DNA of 64,000 nt from Norana najaformis (Eukaryota; Annelida; Clitellata; Crassiclitellata; Hormogastridae), in the NCBI GenBank assembly GCA_964023275.1, contig OZ029916.1, forward strand, positions 17,252,150-17,316,149, read 5' to 3'. A program made the position numbers and the translations under genes. Under the pieces are notes generated by a model. That model searched no databases. It had not been told where the DNA came from and was given only the letters and a program-made list of their open reading frames with translations. Position 1 is the first letter of the stretch, and every line of letters starts with the position of its first letter. This document shows positions 1-13,329 of this stretch, piece by piece.

Positions 1-3000
1 ATGGCTGAGTATTAATACGTAATGTGGATGGGTTTCAGAAATAGCGAATATCAATCAAATTACTGCCAGCTTTGCAAACAAAAAATGACAACGAGCCATA
101 CAAAGAAACATAGGGCACAGACAACCAACAGATCATCTTCCTCCAGTTCATTTGGATCAGTTGCTTGTCCAACAAACAGTCATTGAAATTATTAAGTTCT
201 GAACTGAGATTAAATATCTAAAAATCAGTTGTTCTCAGACGTCAGCTTAACAGAGGCAAAAATCTGCAATGTTCACTTGATACACTTGTTTTTGTCCATT
301 ACAGATATTAGACGACAGAAACAGAAACACGTAAAATGACTGAATGTTGAGATCGTAGTAGAATTTAAAGTAAACAACTGTCAGGATGGATAATACACCA
401 TGCAAACTAAAAGACTGGATAGTGCAATGGCAATGGCTATATACTGAAATATGTGTGCCTTTCACCATCTTTTCAAGGTTTAAAACTGGTAAATAATGTG
501 AAACATGCAGCTAAAGAATATTTAACTGAAATGAAAAACTGAATAAGATCACATGTTTGGAATAGAAATTGACCTGTACAAAATTTTTTAATGCTATCTG
601 TAAATACAGAAATCAACTTGTATGGTAAGTAAATAACCAAGTGTTGAAATAGGCGCGTATAAACTTGATGTTACCGCCTATGGAACCCATATACAACTGC
701 AATTTCTTTTTGTGATAGGGTAACTCTAAATAAAATGACCAACTTGGTTCTTTGTGATTATTCCCTCTGCCACTCATTGTTAGGCTTATATGATTGTTAG
801 CATTATTGTTAAACTGTTGACTTCAATTCAGTTCAGTTCACTACCAAGCCGTACAAAAAGAAAGGAGTTTGCCAACAGTTGCATTGCTACTGTTTTATTT
901 GAGCTACAAAAAATACATCTGTCAATTTTAAGACCACACCTTAGCAGACTGTTCTGATCTTAAAAGCACTAGAATTAAGCAAATCCAGAATGTGGATCAG
1001 CAAAACTATTAAACTTTTTGTAGTTGCCTGGAAAAACAGAAAAGTTTATGTATATTTCTTTAAAAAGTTGCAATCCCATCTGTAACTCAGCACTCACAAT
1101 AACCACTCAACATGTTTCTATCATAGCTAAGTATTTTAATTTAATATTTTAATACTTTCAAGGCATAGTGTTGCGGACAATACCTATTTACACAATGATG
1201 CTTATTTATTTCTTAGCTTCTGACACTGTCTTTTTAGTACTATGCTTGACCAACAAAATTTTTTGTGCGAGGATTCACTAAAATACTTTTAAAATATTCA
1301 TCAGTGCGGCATTTAACCATTTGTTGTGTTTAGAACCACAAGGAGTTGAATTTAATTGAGTGCACTGTGTTGATTTTGTAATCCTTGTTGATGTTAAAAA
1401 TAAGCACAACTGGAATGGAGCTGAACAGAGCAACCAACAATAAAAGCTGGAAACATGGAGGATAACCATTTGATATATAATGGCTTGGCATAAGCAATGA
1501 AAAAATTCAACTGAAATGGGTCAAAACTGTGGTAAAAATAGACTCTCATACAAAAGTAACGAGATATATTGTGTTTTATTAGCAACACACATTTTACTTC
1601 AAGAATAAATCAGTTTGACCAGAAAGTAAAAGCCAAAAAAGATGCCTTGCCAAAGGATGACCGCTTAAGTGCAAGCCGACTGCTGAGGCACTGAAATCTG
1701 TGTCATAACTCTGCACAAGGGACCTTCATCCAGCAGGAATGGCAAATACATCCTCTGTTATTGAATGTGCTTCTTATTTCTTTGCCAGACCGATACGTTA
1801 ATTCGTGCATCAGAGCAGTGTCGATGGTTCCACAAGGACCTGCTGAGCTCGTTGTTGTTCTCTTCTATTATTTACAGACTGTGCCTCTCGCCACAAACTT
1901 CCGAGTATGCGCTCAGATTTGCATTTATATTGGAACTTAATCATCCGTATTATGCCATCTTGGTCCATGCTAAGGCTATGGCAGTGACCAGGCCAAGGCA
2001 AATACACACTTTATATAAACACCCACTGACCAATGCTGTAAAGAGTCAGTGTACTGTTACCAATGGACCATTACCACTGTGATTCTGAATGCCAAGATTT
2101 TAGATCTCCAGTTAGCATACAAAAGTTGTGGAAAAAGCAAACATTGTGTTTTCACTTAATCAGTTAGTCCCAAGCAAAGTTTGCCCTATAATTTTCATTT
2201 GTTCAGACTTCTAATGTGACCCATTCTGCATTTTCAGAATAAATTCTCTCTTTTGCCGTAATTTTTATGTTCTGAACAGTGTTCGGACATTTATTATCGA
2301 AGGCTTGTGTGTCGCCACTGGACTCATCAACCTTGAGGGGTACAGGTTTTCTACACTCTGAACACAGTGGAGGTGCAGTTAGAAAAGCCAAGGGAGTCCT
2401 TGTGACGGCAATGTCCATCCAACTGTGGATGTTCTATGACCAACTGGCCGGCTGCTGGAGAATGTCCTCTTTCACAGAACTGATGGTGGAGGACTGTCCA
2501 GACACTGCATTTTACTATCTGCAAGAAACTGCTGGACAGTAAGGCTATTGTGTACTGAGAGTTTCATAACCTGTCGCTGTTCCTCTCCTTCGATGCTACA
2601 TGGTCCTGGAGCTCTGAACTGTCAACTGTCAACTGTTAATTGTCAAGTCTGGTGGGAAATACATTAGTTGGGCTCTGCTAGCATTGGCAGCGCTTTTGCG
2701 AGGCGCTTAAAGACAATCGGAAACGTTTGCATTCATACATACATACATAAATACATGGGTCCCAAGTGAAACATCATATCAAAAGTAAACACATGCACAC
2801 ACATACATGTATAAATCATCACAAGTGTTTGTGTAATAGACCTTAATCGCGAGATGTAGCTACTTGGTATGTAAGCAGATATTTATATTTGTTTGCTGTG
2901 TTATGTATTTAATTGTTTGGTGTTTGTCCACGCCTACGATTCCTTGCTCAGCCAAAGGAGTTATGACACGTTAAAAAATGCATTACTTTCTCACTTACTT

Positions 3001-3110
3001 GCCTGCTTTCTTAGCATAATTCCCTAATGGAGCACCAAGTTAGATTTCCATGTTGAGGCTGAGTTAAAGACAGACAGGATTTTTTCCAATTTAATAGGTC
3101 TTTTTACGAA
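1..3110. other. AT-rich DNA, no gene recognised
   Basis: No reading frame here has coding character or flanking splice signals that I trust. The segment is AT-rich, with short CATA runs near 2,735-2,810. It lies downstream of the last minus-strand exon at 4.8 kb and is probably intergenic. Confidence 0.5.
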
Positions 3111-3111
3111 T

Positions 3112-3630
3112 TAGAATGAAAGAATAGATGGGTGAATGATGAATGAACAATGGATGAATCGATGGATGGATGCACGAATCATTATATGGCATGCTAGATG
3201 AATGTACTGATGGATGGATTAAAGTATGGATGAATGGATGGATGAACAGAATTGAACCAATGGATGAATCGATGACAAGATAACACAACAACATGGCATA
3301 ATAAGGGTTTTAAGTGGTTCAGAAGATGTGTAATCTGTGTTAGAACCACTGAAAATTAACCAGGAATGCTTAATTGCCAATCCTTCCTCTCTTCTTCTTA
3401 AAAGCTCCGATAATGCTCACTGAGATAGTACTATCAACCACACTAATCCACAAGCCTACAACTCTAGCATTAAAAAATTTCTGCCCTATTATTAATAATT
3501 TATGTCCTAGTTTTTAAAAATGAAAGAATAGATGAATGGGAGAATCATAAATGGATAGGAACTAATCAATGGAAAGACAGATGGATCAATAGATGGATGG
3601 ATCAATGATGGATCAAGGGGTCAATGGATG
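3112..3630. repeat. Imperfect GATG/ATGG simple repeats
   Basis: Two clusters of degenerate GATGGATGAATG-type tetranucleotide repeats lie at about 3,112-3,260 and 3,530-3,625, separated by unrelated DNA. The apparent minus-strand ORF rich in HPSIHP is only a reading of this repeat. Confidence 0.8.
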
Positions 3631-3751
3631 GCGCTGAATACAAGAAAATGAGATAGTCACATGATTTAACGAAGAAAGAAAATATCGAACAGCTAGTTGG
3701 GTTCAGTAAATGTATATCAAACTAGATGTCAAAAAGTCAGGTTCCATATGA

Positions 3752-3860
3752 CTGTTATCTTCTGAGACTGAAACCAAGTCACAAACTCATCAGCATAAAA
3801 CAAAACCAAAACATACATACATACATACATAAATACATGTTCGAGAAGAATTGACATAAA
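3752..3860. repeat. Dispersed repeat, copy 1 of 2
   Basis: About 60 bp from 3,752 recur almost unchanged at 6,844-6,900, and both copies continue into a similar GAAGAATTGACAT segment. In this copy a short run of CATA repeats has grown between the two halves. Family unknown. Confidence 0.7.
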
Positions 3861-4039
3861 CATAGGCTCAGAATACCTCCATTAAACCCAAGGACTGCAA
3901 CATAAAGTAAGCGCCAAAGCAGTTTGAATGAGATGCTATTGAAATTCTGTCTGAAGTTCTGTCTGATACTCCACATAGAACACAAAATACAAACCAAAGT
4001 CTATGCTAGATTTCTCGCTGAAGCCAACACTTGAGTTTA

Positions 4040-4778
4040 CCATATTATTTCGGGTATAGTGTGCACTCGTGCATAATGCGCACCCCGAGTTGCAAAATTT
4101 ATCCTAATGTAAAAATCTTAGTACCTATGTATAATGCGCAGGGTGTAACTGCTAGTCCCAGACTAAGTTCGGCTTATGCCCGACTAGCGAATTAGTTCGG
4201 TATACACCACGTGGTCATAGCACACTATGCCCTAGTCTGCCCTGCAAGCAGATACAAATGAACTAGTCTGAGCTTAATAAAGGAAAACAAAATGGTGGCT
4301 GTCATAATTCGTCACATTCCAGGAAGTTTTCATCGTCAAATAGTGTTTATGCCTCGTCGAAATCCACTCAAATCATTCTTGTATGATGAAATTTATTACG
4401 ACTTTCATTTTTGCCATCACAAATTGCTAATAATATGTGACTGGCTGCCGACGTCGAATTCACCATTGTGCCACATTAGAGGCCTTTGTTTTCCGTGATG
4501 CATGTATGATATATTTGAAGCAAAATTTTCATGTAATTACTATTCAAAGAATTGACTACTTGTTTTAATATTTACTAATCCATTGTATTGTATGACATTA
4601 ATGATGCTGATAATACTGATATTTCTTACTTAGGCCATCAACATGTTGCTTTCATTAATGCCGCAAGATCGATGTTTTTCAAAAACATCTAAGAACTTTT
4701 TCCTATGTACAATATGCACCCAGACTTTGAGCAGATTTTATTCAGAAAAAAGTGCGCACTATACCCGAGATAATACGG
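4040..4778. mobile_element. Pogo/Tigger-like MITE with TA target duplication
   Basis: The left end reads CCATATTATTTCGGGTATAG and the right end read in reverse is CCGTATTATCTCGGGTATAG, so the two ends form terminal inverted repeats of about 27 bp. A TA dinucleotide flanks each side (4,038-4,039 and 4,779-4,780), as expected for Tc1/mariner/pogo elements. The 739-bp interior has no transposase-like frame, so this is a non-autonomous copy. The right end also holds an AATAAA on the minus strand (4,737-4,742), just beyond the stop codon of the last exon of the minus-strand gene. Confidence 0.8.
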
Positions 4779-4834
4779 TAATTCAAGTCGACAAAATGGC
4801 ACAACGAAGAAACATACAAACACAAACACAAAAA

Positions 4835-5074
4835 TCAACCTCTCAACATTCTGACTATCATCTGCAAAGAATGCCTACCATAATTTTCAAGGCAGCTGTT
4901 TGGCCTGGATTCTTCTTTGTTTTGGACAGAAGGCGGCAAGGTTATGTCACTGGTTGACTTCTTTTTTGTAAAGATCCGTATGGTGATGCCTAATACCATC
5001 AACACAAATCCTGTTGCGACAGTACTAAATGTCACCAGCAGGACATTTATGGGAGAAGCCGGGGCAGTGTAGAT
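4835..5074 (-). CDS. Last exon of a type I membrane protein (TM helix and cytoplasmic tail)
   Basis: A minus-strand exon entered in phase 0 after the acceptor TTTTGCTTTCAG encodes 79 residues and a stop. It starts IYTAPASPIN, followed by a hydrophobic helix of about 22 residues (VLLVTFSTVATGFVLMVLGI), a basic stop-transfer patch (RIFTKKK) and a polar tail of about 45 residues. This is the layout of the C-terminus of a single-pass surface protein. An AATAAA lies about 95 bp beyond the stop, inside the neighbouring MITE. The nearest upstream exon found is at 21,391-21,540, which leaves in phase 0 and so fits directly. The protein family is not recognised. A CatSper-type auxiliary subunit (long ectodomain, one C-terminal helix) is one idea, without firm support. 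Confidence 0.6.
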   Translation of the reverse strand: MYTAPASPINVLLVTFSTVATGFVLMVLGITIRIFTKKKSTSDITLPPSVQNKEESRPNSCLENYGRHSLQMIVRMLRG

Positions 5075-8000
5075 CTGAAAGCAAAATTTTATAATACAAT
5101 TTACCAAAAACTTGAATGCAGCATATAACTGGCATATGTTGAAAACAGATAACTGGATACAACCACCTGTTCATTCATTTGCTAACTATCACAACTTCGA
5201 TAGCATAAACTTTGATTTCTCAAGAAATTTTATGTCAATTTCGGTTAATATACAGTATTCTTTAATGAATATGAAGTTGTAAAAAATACAGGGTTTTTAT
5301 TTTCAACCAATGTTATTTGAAACGAAATAATTTCATATAAAAGAATTCAATTTCATCAAGATAAATATATAATTTTAATAATGAATCATGCTGCTGTTTT
5401 TACACTGAAAATGTTGTACCAATATGTCGGTATTCCGATAAATATGAAACACTGATATTTTGCTGAGATCTACTGATGTTCTGAAAGTTTAAACAACTGA
5501 AATATTTATGTTTTGTAAATGGGATTGCACTGTAACACAGCATTTAAAGGTTGATAACTTTTACAGTAACTTTTGGCTTTCAAAGCAGGCTCTTGAAATT
5601 TTTTTGGGTTCAGTTCTGACCCACCTTTTAAGCAATAGAAAGAATCAATTAATGCATGCTATTTTGCAACATCTCACTTCAACATTCACTGTTGGAGTCA
5701 TAAAAACTCCCAAAACATTTCATTCACAGGTTCTCAGTTCAGGCACATTATGACAGCAAAATCAGTTAAGTAATTTCATAAAGCAAAATTAGTGGAACGA
5801 AAACTACAATATAGTATATTTGGAAACAAAATTTCAGAAAAGGTCAATTCATCCTATGCAAACAAAGAACAGAAAATAAGAAAAGCAGCCTAAACAGACA
5901 GTTTTAAAGTCCTTTAGTTTTAAGTTAAAAACTGTAATGAAACTGGTCCTTGGGATCTTAGGCTTTTTGAACCTCCAATTCATTAAATGATTAAGTGTGC
6001 AATGCAAGTCAATTCAACACTAAGTTAGAGTTATTCCAATGCAGCTTTGTCACTGCAACTAAAACCATTACACAGACTGGGTTTTCAAAGCCAAGGACAT
6101 CAAGAAAACTTAGGCAGATGAGCCCTAATTTATCACGCGTAAATACTAAAGTGCAGTCTCTGATGAGACACATTTAGATGACCTCTTATAACCCTTGATC
6201 TATAAAAAATCACATGCTTTTGCACCATGGCATACTGCAAGGTTCCAATGCTACTTTCACACAGTGTGCAGACAGTTGATCCTTCAGAGCTCAGCATGAA
6301 CGCATAAATCAAAATAGGTTCCCCAAATGCCCTTGCCTACACAACTATCACAGCTCCCATATTTCATCACACATTGCTATCATCAAATCGCTTCATTGGT
6401 CACATATCCCACAGGATGCAATGTAACATTCTTTTGTTTGAAGCAGTTGTGCTAGTCTATCTGGTCTCATCTCTTTCAGAATCATTCTGTACTAAATTCA
6501 TCAGCCATCTTGTGTCATTTCATGAGATAAATTCATCAACTCTTGTAAAAATCTGATCATCAAATATGAAAACACTCCATTGTCACCCATGCTTTGCCCT
6601 TGCTACTGTCTAGTTAATTCTTCAACTCAGCATATCTAACACACAAGACCAACAATCTAATTAGATGTTTAGAATCTCGCAGGTCTATCCTTGACCACAT
6701 AGCATCTTCTGTTGAACATACTGGCACAACGCACATGTCCGTTTCTGGCACCATACAACTCCAACAACAAAGCAGGGCAAAATGAAAAATGAAGACCTCT
6801 CAATAGCATCCTGCAAAGTAGCATGGTTACATATTATTGCATATTGTTATCTTCTGAGACTGAAACCAAGTCACAAACTCATCAGCATAAAACAAAACTA
6901 AACGACAACAAAAAACTGTTCAAGAAGAATTGACATGCCATGAAAAGACTGAAGGAAATGGAAGCCTTATCAGAGATATTAAAAGGCCAAGCATTTAACC
7001 AACGAGAGGCCTTACAAGACCAATTTGTCATACTCATATCTCTATGACACTTCAATAAAGTTTTTGCATAGCACACTTCTGCTGAAGCGATTTAATCTCT
7101 TCCATGGTATTAAGCAGACTGTGGTTAGACCCATTTAGGATTGTGCAAAGGAAGTATGGTGGGCAGAAGAGCTGCAAAGCTATACAGGGTGTTGATGTCC
7201 TGCATCTTGCCATGTATATCTTAACAAAAGCGCCAAGCCAAATGTGACGAAATGTCAATAAAAGAATTCACAGGTTTTACAAATGAGATGCTTTATTTTA
7301 TAAAAAATTGCCCCAGATATTATTGCTGCTAGAAATTACCCATCAAAGCTCCAACCGTTCTGTGACATCATCCCAAAATATTCAAATGACTGGGGTGGTG
7401 CATGCACTGGTGCTATAACCAACAACTGATAATTCGATTGGACATAATATTTGAATTAATTAATATTTAATCGGACAAAATAAATTAAGAACAAAAGGCC
7501 TCTGGCATTATTTATGTCTTATAGCTCAACGACAGAAAAAAGGGGCTGTTTGCTATTCTATACTAGCACTGTTGTGACTCGTATGTGTAGTGTTGTAGAA
7601 GCACATCAAATATTCTATTAATGCAAAAGCTTAACAGTTTATGATTGTGAATGACTAAAATAAAAACAGAAGTAAAACATAAAAACCACAAACATATATA
7701 AACCAGAAAAAATTAAATTCAACCTGGAGCAGGTGACTAACAGAAAGTCTAATTTTTTAGGATTTGCTTTCATTTTCTCTGATGTACCATTTCTGTAGTA
7801 TAGTGGTTAACATTCATTCTTAAACAGACAAGTCTCTTAAATTAATGTCATGTGTCAATGCGATGATATGCATAAAATGTGACATGTGTTTGAATTTATC
7901 TATGCATAGTTTAATCCTAAAAAGTAACAAAATTATTTAATATCTAAAATATAATTAAATTATTATACTGAAATATTATTTTTAAATGTGACTTTTTAGT

Positions 8001-8280
8001 TGCCTCATATTTCCATCAACTTATATTCAAGATTCTTTCTTAATTGGGGCAGTTTTGTTGAGGGGCACTTGCTGTGAAACTCTTGTCTTAGGCACTTCTG
8101 AAGAGCCATTGATTCAGGTTGCTTAATTCAGTTTTATGGCAGTTTGGGTGCTGTGGATGTGATGCCGGCAAGCATAGTGAAGTTCATCAACGTTAAGCTA
8201 GGTTCTTTTTTATACAGCACCACGCCGTCTGGGCCAACTTAACTCAGTGTCCTGTAGTTGGAATACCATTGTCGTGTTTG
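5075..8280. other. Presumed intron, no exon recognised
   Basis: AT-rich DNA between minus-strand exons. It contains the second copy of the dispersed repeat (6,844-6,940). No frame with both splice signals and coding character was found. Confidence 0.4.
6844..6940. repeat. Dispersed repeat, copy 2 of 2
   Basis: Matches 3,752-3,860 over about 60 bp plus a GAAGAATTGACAT segment, without the CATA expansion found in the other copy. Confidence 0.7.
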
Positions 8281-8284
8281 CACT

Positions 8285-8551
8285 TCAGCCATAAGATCCT
8301 TCAAACCACAGTACCATGCTTCTGAGAAGTTTCTGTAGAGACATGTAAACAAGTGTATTGCCTTTATCTGTCAACCTCTCTTGCCATATGAAATTGAAAA
8401 TTTGGATACCAAAACTATTTGGCGGATGGAGTGCTCCCTTATTTCGGTGTCGCCAAAATGACCTTTCAAAACACAAATCACTCCTCTGAGCAGCATCATT
8501 GAAGGTAAGTATAAATGGCTGAAAACCTGTGAATTGTACAGCATTTTGCAT
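8285..8551 (-). other. Open minus-strand segment of unknown nature
   Basis: An 88-codon open frame on the minus strand has plausible amino-acid composition (for example FNDAAQRSDLCFERSFWRHR). A possible acceptor, TTCACAGGTTTTCAG, precedes CCATTTATAC at about 8,521. No family is recognised and no convincing donor was found. It may be a transposon-derived fragment or chance. Confidence 0.2.
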
Positions 8552-8874
8552 AATTTTAACTTTTCAAAAATGATAAACCAGTCACTGCTTCCAACTATAC
8601 CTTACTATATCTTAGGTGCCAGTGGAATCCACATTTTAGCATAAAGTCCTAGTAAATTCTTTCTGACATGCCTATTCTTGAAAATGAGCTTCATTCATCT
8701 GCTACTGAGAAGGTGGTATCATCTGCTTGATGCCAATAAGCTTTAGCAATTTCAAGCTGCATTCAGACATAGTTTCACCATGTGAAAAATCCTTGATGCG
8801 GCAAAAGCTCGTGAACACAACAGAAGTGATTTGAACCTGCTGCACAACTAGTTTCTGATTGATCAGCTATCAAT

Positions 8875-9706
8875 ATGTCATCATGCATAAATAGTATTAA
8901 GTAAGTTGCTAACTACTTTGCAAGATTCATGATTGGCAAAAGTATACAATTTTGTGTTGGTCTGCCGTCAATCTCTCATCGTGCATAAATAGTATTAAGT
9001 AAGTTGCTAACTACTTTGCAAGATTCATGATTGGCAAAAGTATACAATTTTGTGTTGGTCTGCCGTCAATCTCTCATCGTGCATAAATAGTATTAAGTAA
9101 GTTGCTAACTACTTTGCAAGATTCATGATTGGCAAAAGTATACAATTTTGTGTTGGTCTGCCGTCAATCTCTCATCGTGCATAAATAGTATTAAGTAAGT
9201 TGCTAACTACTTTGCAAGATTCATGATTGGCAAAAGTATACAATTTTGTGTTGGTCTGCCGTCAATCTCTCATCGTGCATAAATAGTATTAAGTAAGTTG
9301 CTAACTACTTTGCAAGATTCATGATTGGCAAAAGTATACAATTTTGTGTTGGTCTGCCGTCAATCTCTCATCGTGCATAAATAGTATTAAGTAAGTTGCT
9401 AACTACTTTGCAAGATTCATGATTGGCAAAAGTATACAATTTTGTGTTGGTCTGCCGTCAATCTCTCATCGTGCATAAATAGTATTAAGTAAGTTGCTAA
9501 CTACTTTGCAAGATTCATGATTGGCAAAAGTATACAATTTTGTGTTGGTCTGCCGTCAATCTCTCATGCATAAATAGTATTAAGTAAGTTGCTAACTACT
9601 TTGCAAGATTCATGATTGGCAAAAGTATACAATTTTGTGTTGGTCTGCCGTCAATCTCTCATCGTGCATAAATAGTAATAAGTAAGTTGGTAACTAAATT
9701 GCAAGA
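8875..9706. repeat. 98-bp tandem repeat, about 8.5 copies
   Basis: GCATAAATAGTATTAAGTAA recurs at 8,885, 8,983, 9,081, 9,179, 9,277, 9,375, 9,473 and 9,568, with a degenerate last start at 9,666. The period is exactly 98 bp except for one 95-bp unit that lacks CGT. Interior units look identical, which indicates recent expansion or active homogenisation. No ORF crosses it. Confidence 0.97.
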
Positions 9707-9879
9707 CTGAAAGTAACCAAAAAAGTACCAACATTGCAAAACTGCAACCATACATAAAACAACAATACGTAAATATCAAGCAAATTATAAAATTATTGAA
9801 TAATCAATGTAAAACCTCCTACATTGAAAAGCTGCCAAGTGCTGACAATAAAATACACTTTCAGGCACACATCAAACTC

Positions 9880-10075
9880 GGTCTCAACCCAGCCTTGTCT
9901 CGAAGGTCAAAACATTTCAGCTTCATCCTAGAGTCCCTAGGTCTTGGTCTCAGTTTCATCTTAGGAGACTCAAGATCTTGATCTCAGTCTTGACTCAGAC
10001 TTTTAGGTGAACATCTCGGTGTCAGGCGGGATATCTCGGGTCTCAGTCTCAGCCCAAGGGTCTTGTGGGCACCCC
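9880..10075. repeat. Degenerate TCTCAGTC/CTTGGTCTC-rich stretch
   Basis: Short phrases such as GGTCTCA, GATCTCAGTCTTGACTCAG and GGGTCTCAGTCTCAG recur irregularly, suggesting an old decayed minisatellite. No gene is seen between here and 10,440. Confidence 0.4.
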
Positions 10076-10439
10076 CGGTAGTCCTCAATTTATGGTCGAT
10101 GTGAGTAATTGATGGATAGATTGTCAGTGGTGGTTAAGCTAGAGGTGTGGGGGCATTTCACCTCCACACTCCTCTCTGTTATATGTCAGCATCGATCAGA
10201 CTGGACTTGTGCATGATGGACTGTCAGAATGTGGTGCCCCTCTGGAATGCTCTTGTCCCCCCCAACACAAGCAATCTTGGAGCTGCCACTGAAAGGCATT
10301 ATATTAATAAACAAAAATACCAAATTTTACTGCAGTAGTTAGTTTCTATGACTTCAAAAATACTGGCATTACTTATAATAACATAGATATTGAGATTAAT
10401 TAGTTTTATTACTGACAATACTTTTGTGCTTCATTCAGT

Positions 10440-12562
10440 GCATCATTCGAGCTCTTCCATCTTCTTCAAACAGCCAACTCATATCAGTCCTTTCTTTTCA
10501 AACAAAATTAGTACTCCTCATCTTTCTCTTCAATCTCTCCTCCCCCAAAACCACCAATAATCCACCAGATGACACTCCCTCCCAACTCATGACTCCCCAG
10601 CTCAATTCTCATTATCTGACTTTCAACCCACAGTACACACTTAAACATTACATCTGCTAAAATTGCTTCCAAACAAACAGTACAAACTTGACCCTATACC
10701 CACCTTCATACTGAAAAACTGTGAATCTGTTCTTGTTCCGGTCATTACCAAAACTGCTAACCTCTCCTTGTCTACTGGTAATTTTCCCATACTTTTCAAA
10801 CACTCTTTAGTTATGCCACTCCTCAAGAAACCAACACTTGACAAAGAAATCCTTCTGAACTACTGACTTGTTTCTAACCTGTCTTTTCATTTCCAAATTA
10901 ACTGAACCGATTGTTCTCTCTCGGATCAGTGATTATCTAGCTTGCAAATCACTCCTTAACCCAACCCACACCAATCTGGTTTCACTAAATGCCACTCAAC
11001 TGAAACCCTACTCACTTCTCTATATAACAAGCTTGTTTCCACCATCTCTCATCAACAGGTTTCTTGCCTCTGCCTCCTTGATATTTCAGAAGCCTTCGAT
11101 ACTACTGATCACAACATCTTACTCCAAAGACTGTCAACCTGGTTTGGTTTTACTGACACTGCTCTTCTCCTCTGAGACCTACCCCTCCTCCCGCTCCTTT
11201 TCCATTAAAACATCAGAAGCCTCATCCCAATCATGCCCTCTCACTTGTGGAGTTTCATAAGGCTCTGTTCTTGGACCTCTTCTGTTTATCCTTACATTAC
11301 CCCACTCAGTTAATTCACTAAAGCATCCTCAGTTGACCATCACCTGTACACTGACGACACCCAGTTATTCATCTCTTTTTCTCCAAATTGTTTCAATGAG
11401 TCTATAGATCATCTTCATCGTGTGTTTAAACAAATCTCCTTGATGACATCTAATCTCGTGCCTGAACCCATCTAAAGCTGAATTTGCCTATGCGACCAGT
11501 TCAAGAAAATTTCTGACACCTCTATTTCCCTCAGCCTGGACTCTGCCTCCACTCACATCTTTAATACTAGCTTCCTGTCTGCAATTTAGGTGTAATATTC
11601 AATCAAAACCTCACCTTTTCTGATCATATCACTGATCTTTTCCACTCTTGCTTCATGCATATCTGTGACTATAGAATCCACCCAATCCTTGACTTCAAAA
11701 CTGCATCTACCATCACTATATCCATAGTCCATGCCAAACTAAATTACTGCAATGCACTTTTCCTGAATACAGACACAACCCAGAATAAATCACCTTCAAG
11801 CAATCCAGAATGCTCTCGCTCATGCCATCACCAAAACCCCAAAACACCATTACATCGCTCCTGTTCTCAAATCACTTTACTGGCTAAAAAAACCTGACGA
11901 ACAGAGTACAAAGTTTTATCACTTACCTACATCCAGGACACCCAAGCATCACCATGTCAGTCCTGTCTTGAAATCACTCCACTGGCTGAAAATTCCAGAA
12001 TGCATTCATTTCAAAGTTCTTTCCTTAACAAATTACTCCCTCCAATTTTCCCAAACTACTTGCCTTAGCAAACTATTTACCATCCAATCCGACCTACCTT
12101 AGCAAACTATTTACCATCCAATCCCAGCTCTTTTCACTCATCCCTTTACCTCATTCTTGCCCATCCCTCTGCAGCTACTCATCTTAACTTCTCTGACCAA
12201 TCCATATACTACACTGCACCTGGGCTCTGGAATGATCTCCCTCCTGAATTATGCAAATTCTCTGCTTCTTTATCCCTTCTGTTGTTCACTCTTTCTATTA
12301 CTCCTCTGGTGTTTTATTCAAAATGGGTATCACCTTTTCAAGAAATCTCACCCTGATCGGTCTTCCCATCTCTCTCGCTTAAACACAACCCACCCTAGCA
12401 TCCTATCCCCTCCTCTCTCTGGTCTCCTGGCAACCAGACTTCGTTCTTGACATGGCATCTTTGGACAACCCCACAGACTTGACGCAGCACTCGTGAATAA
12501 GCTGATGCCTCGTGCTTAGCTTTTAATCAGTGCTTTAGAAATATCACGTTTACGATTACAAC
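10440..12562 (+). mobile_element. L2/CR1-like LINE, decayed copy A (reverse transcriptase to 3' end)
   Basis: Plus-strand frames, repeatedly broken by stops and shifts, spell reverse-transcriptase pieces in the right order: LDPIPTFILKN, then LSLSTGNFP, then LLDISEAFDTTDHNILLQ in the frame near 11,070-11,130, then GSVLGPLLFIL at 11,262-11,300, then the C-terminal FKTASTITISIVHAKLNYCN. The 3' end (TTTAGAAATATCACGTTTACGATTAC) matches the end of the copy at 16,300-17,250. The phrase about KSLHWLK(I)PE occurs twice (near 11,870 and 11,970), so the copy contains an internal duplication or a nested insertion. Not functional. Confidence 0.85.
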
Positions 12563-13320
<758 letters not shown>

Positions 13321-13329
13321 ATTGGGTAT

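Noticed and set aside
8875-9706. Regular direct repeats that could suggest a CRISPR array
   Set aside because: The units are contiguous 98-bp copies with no variable spacers, in a eukaryotic genome.
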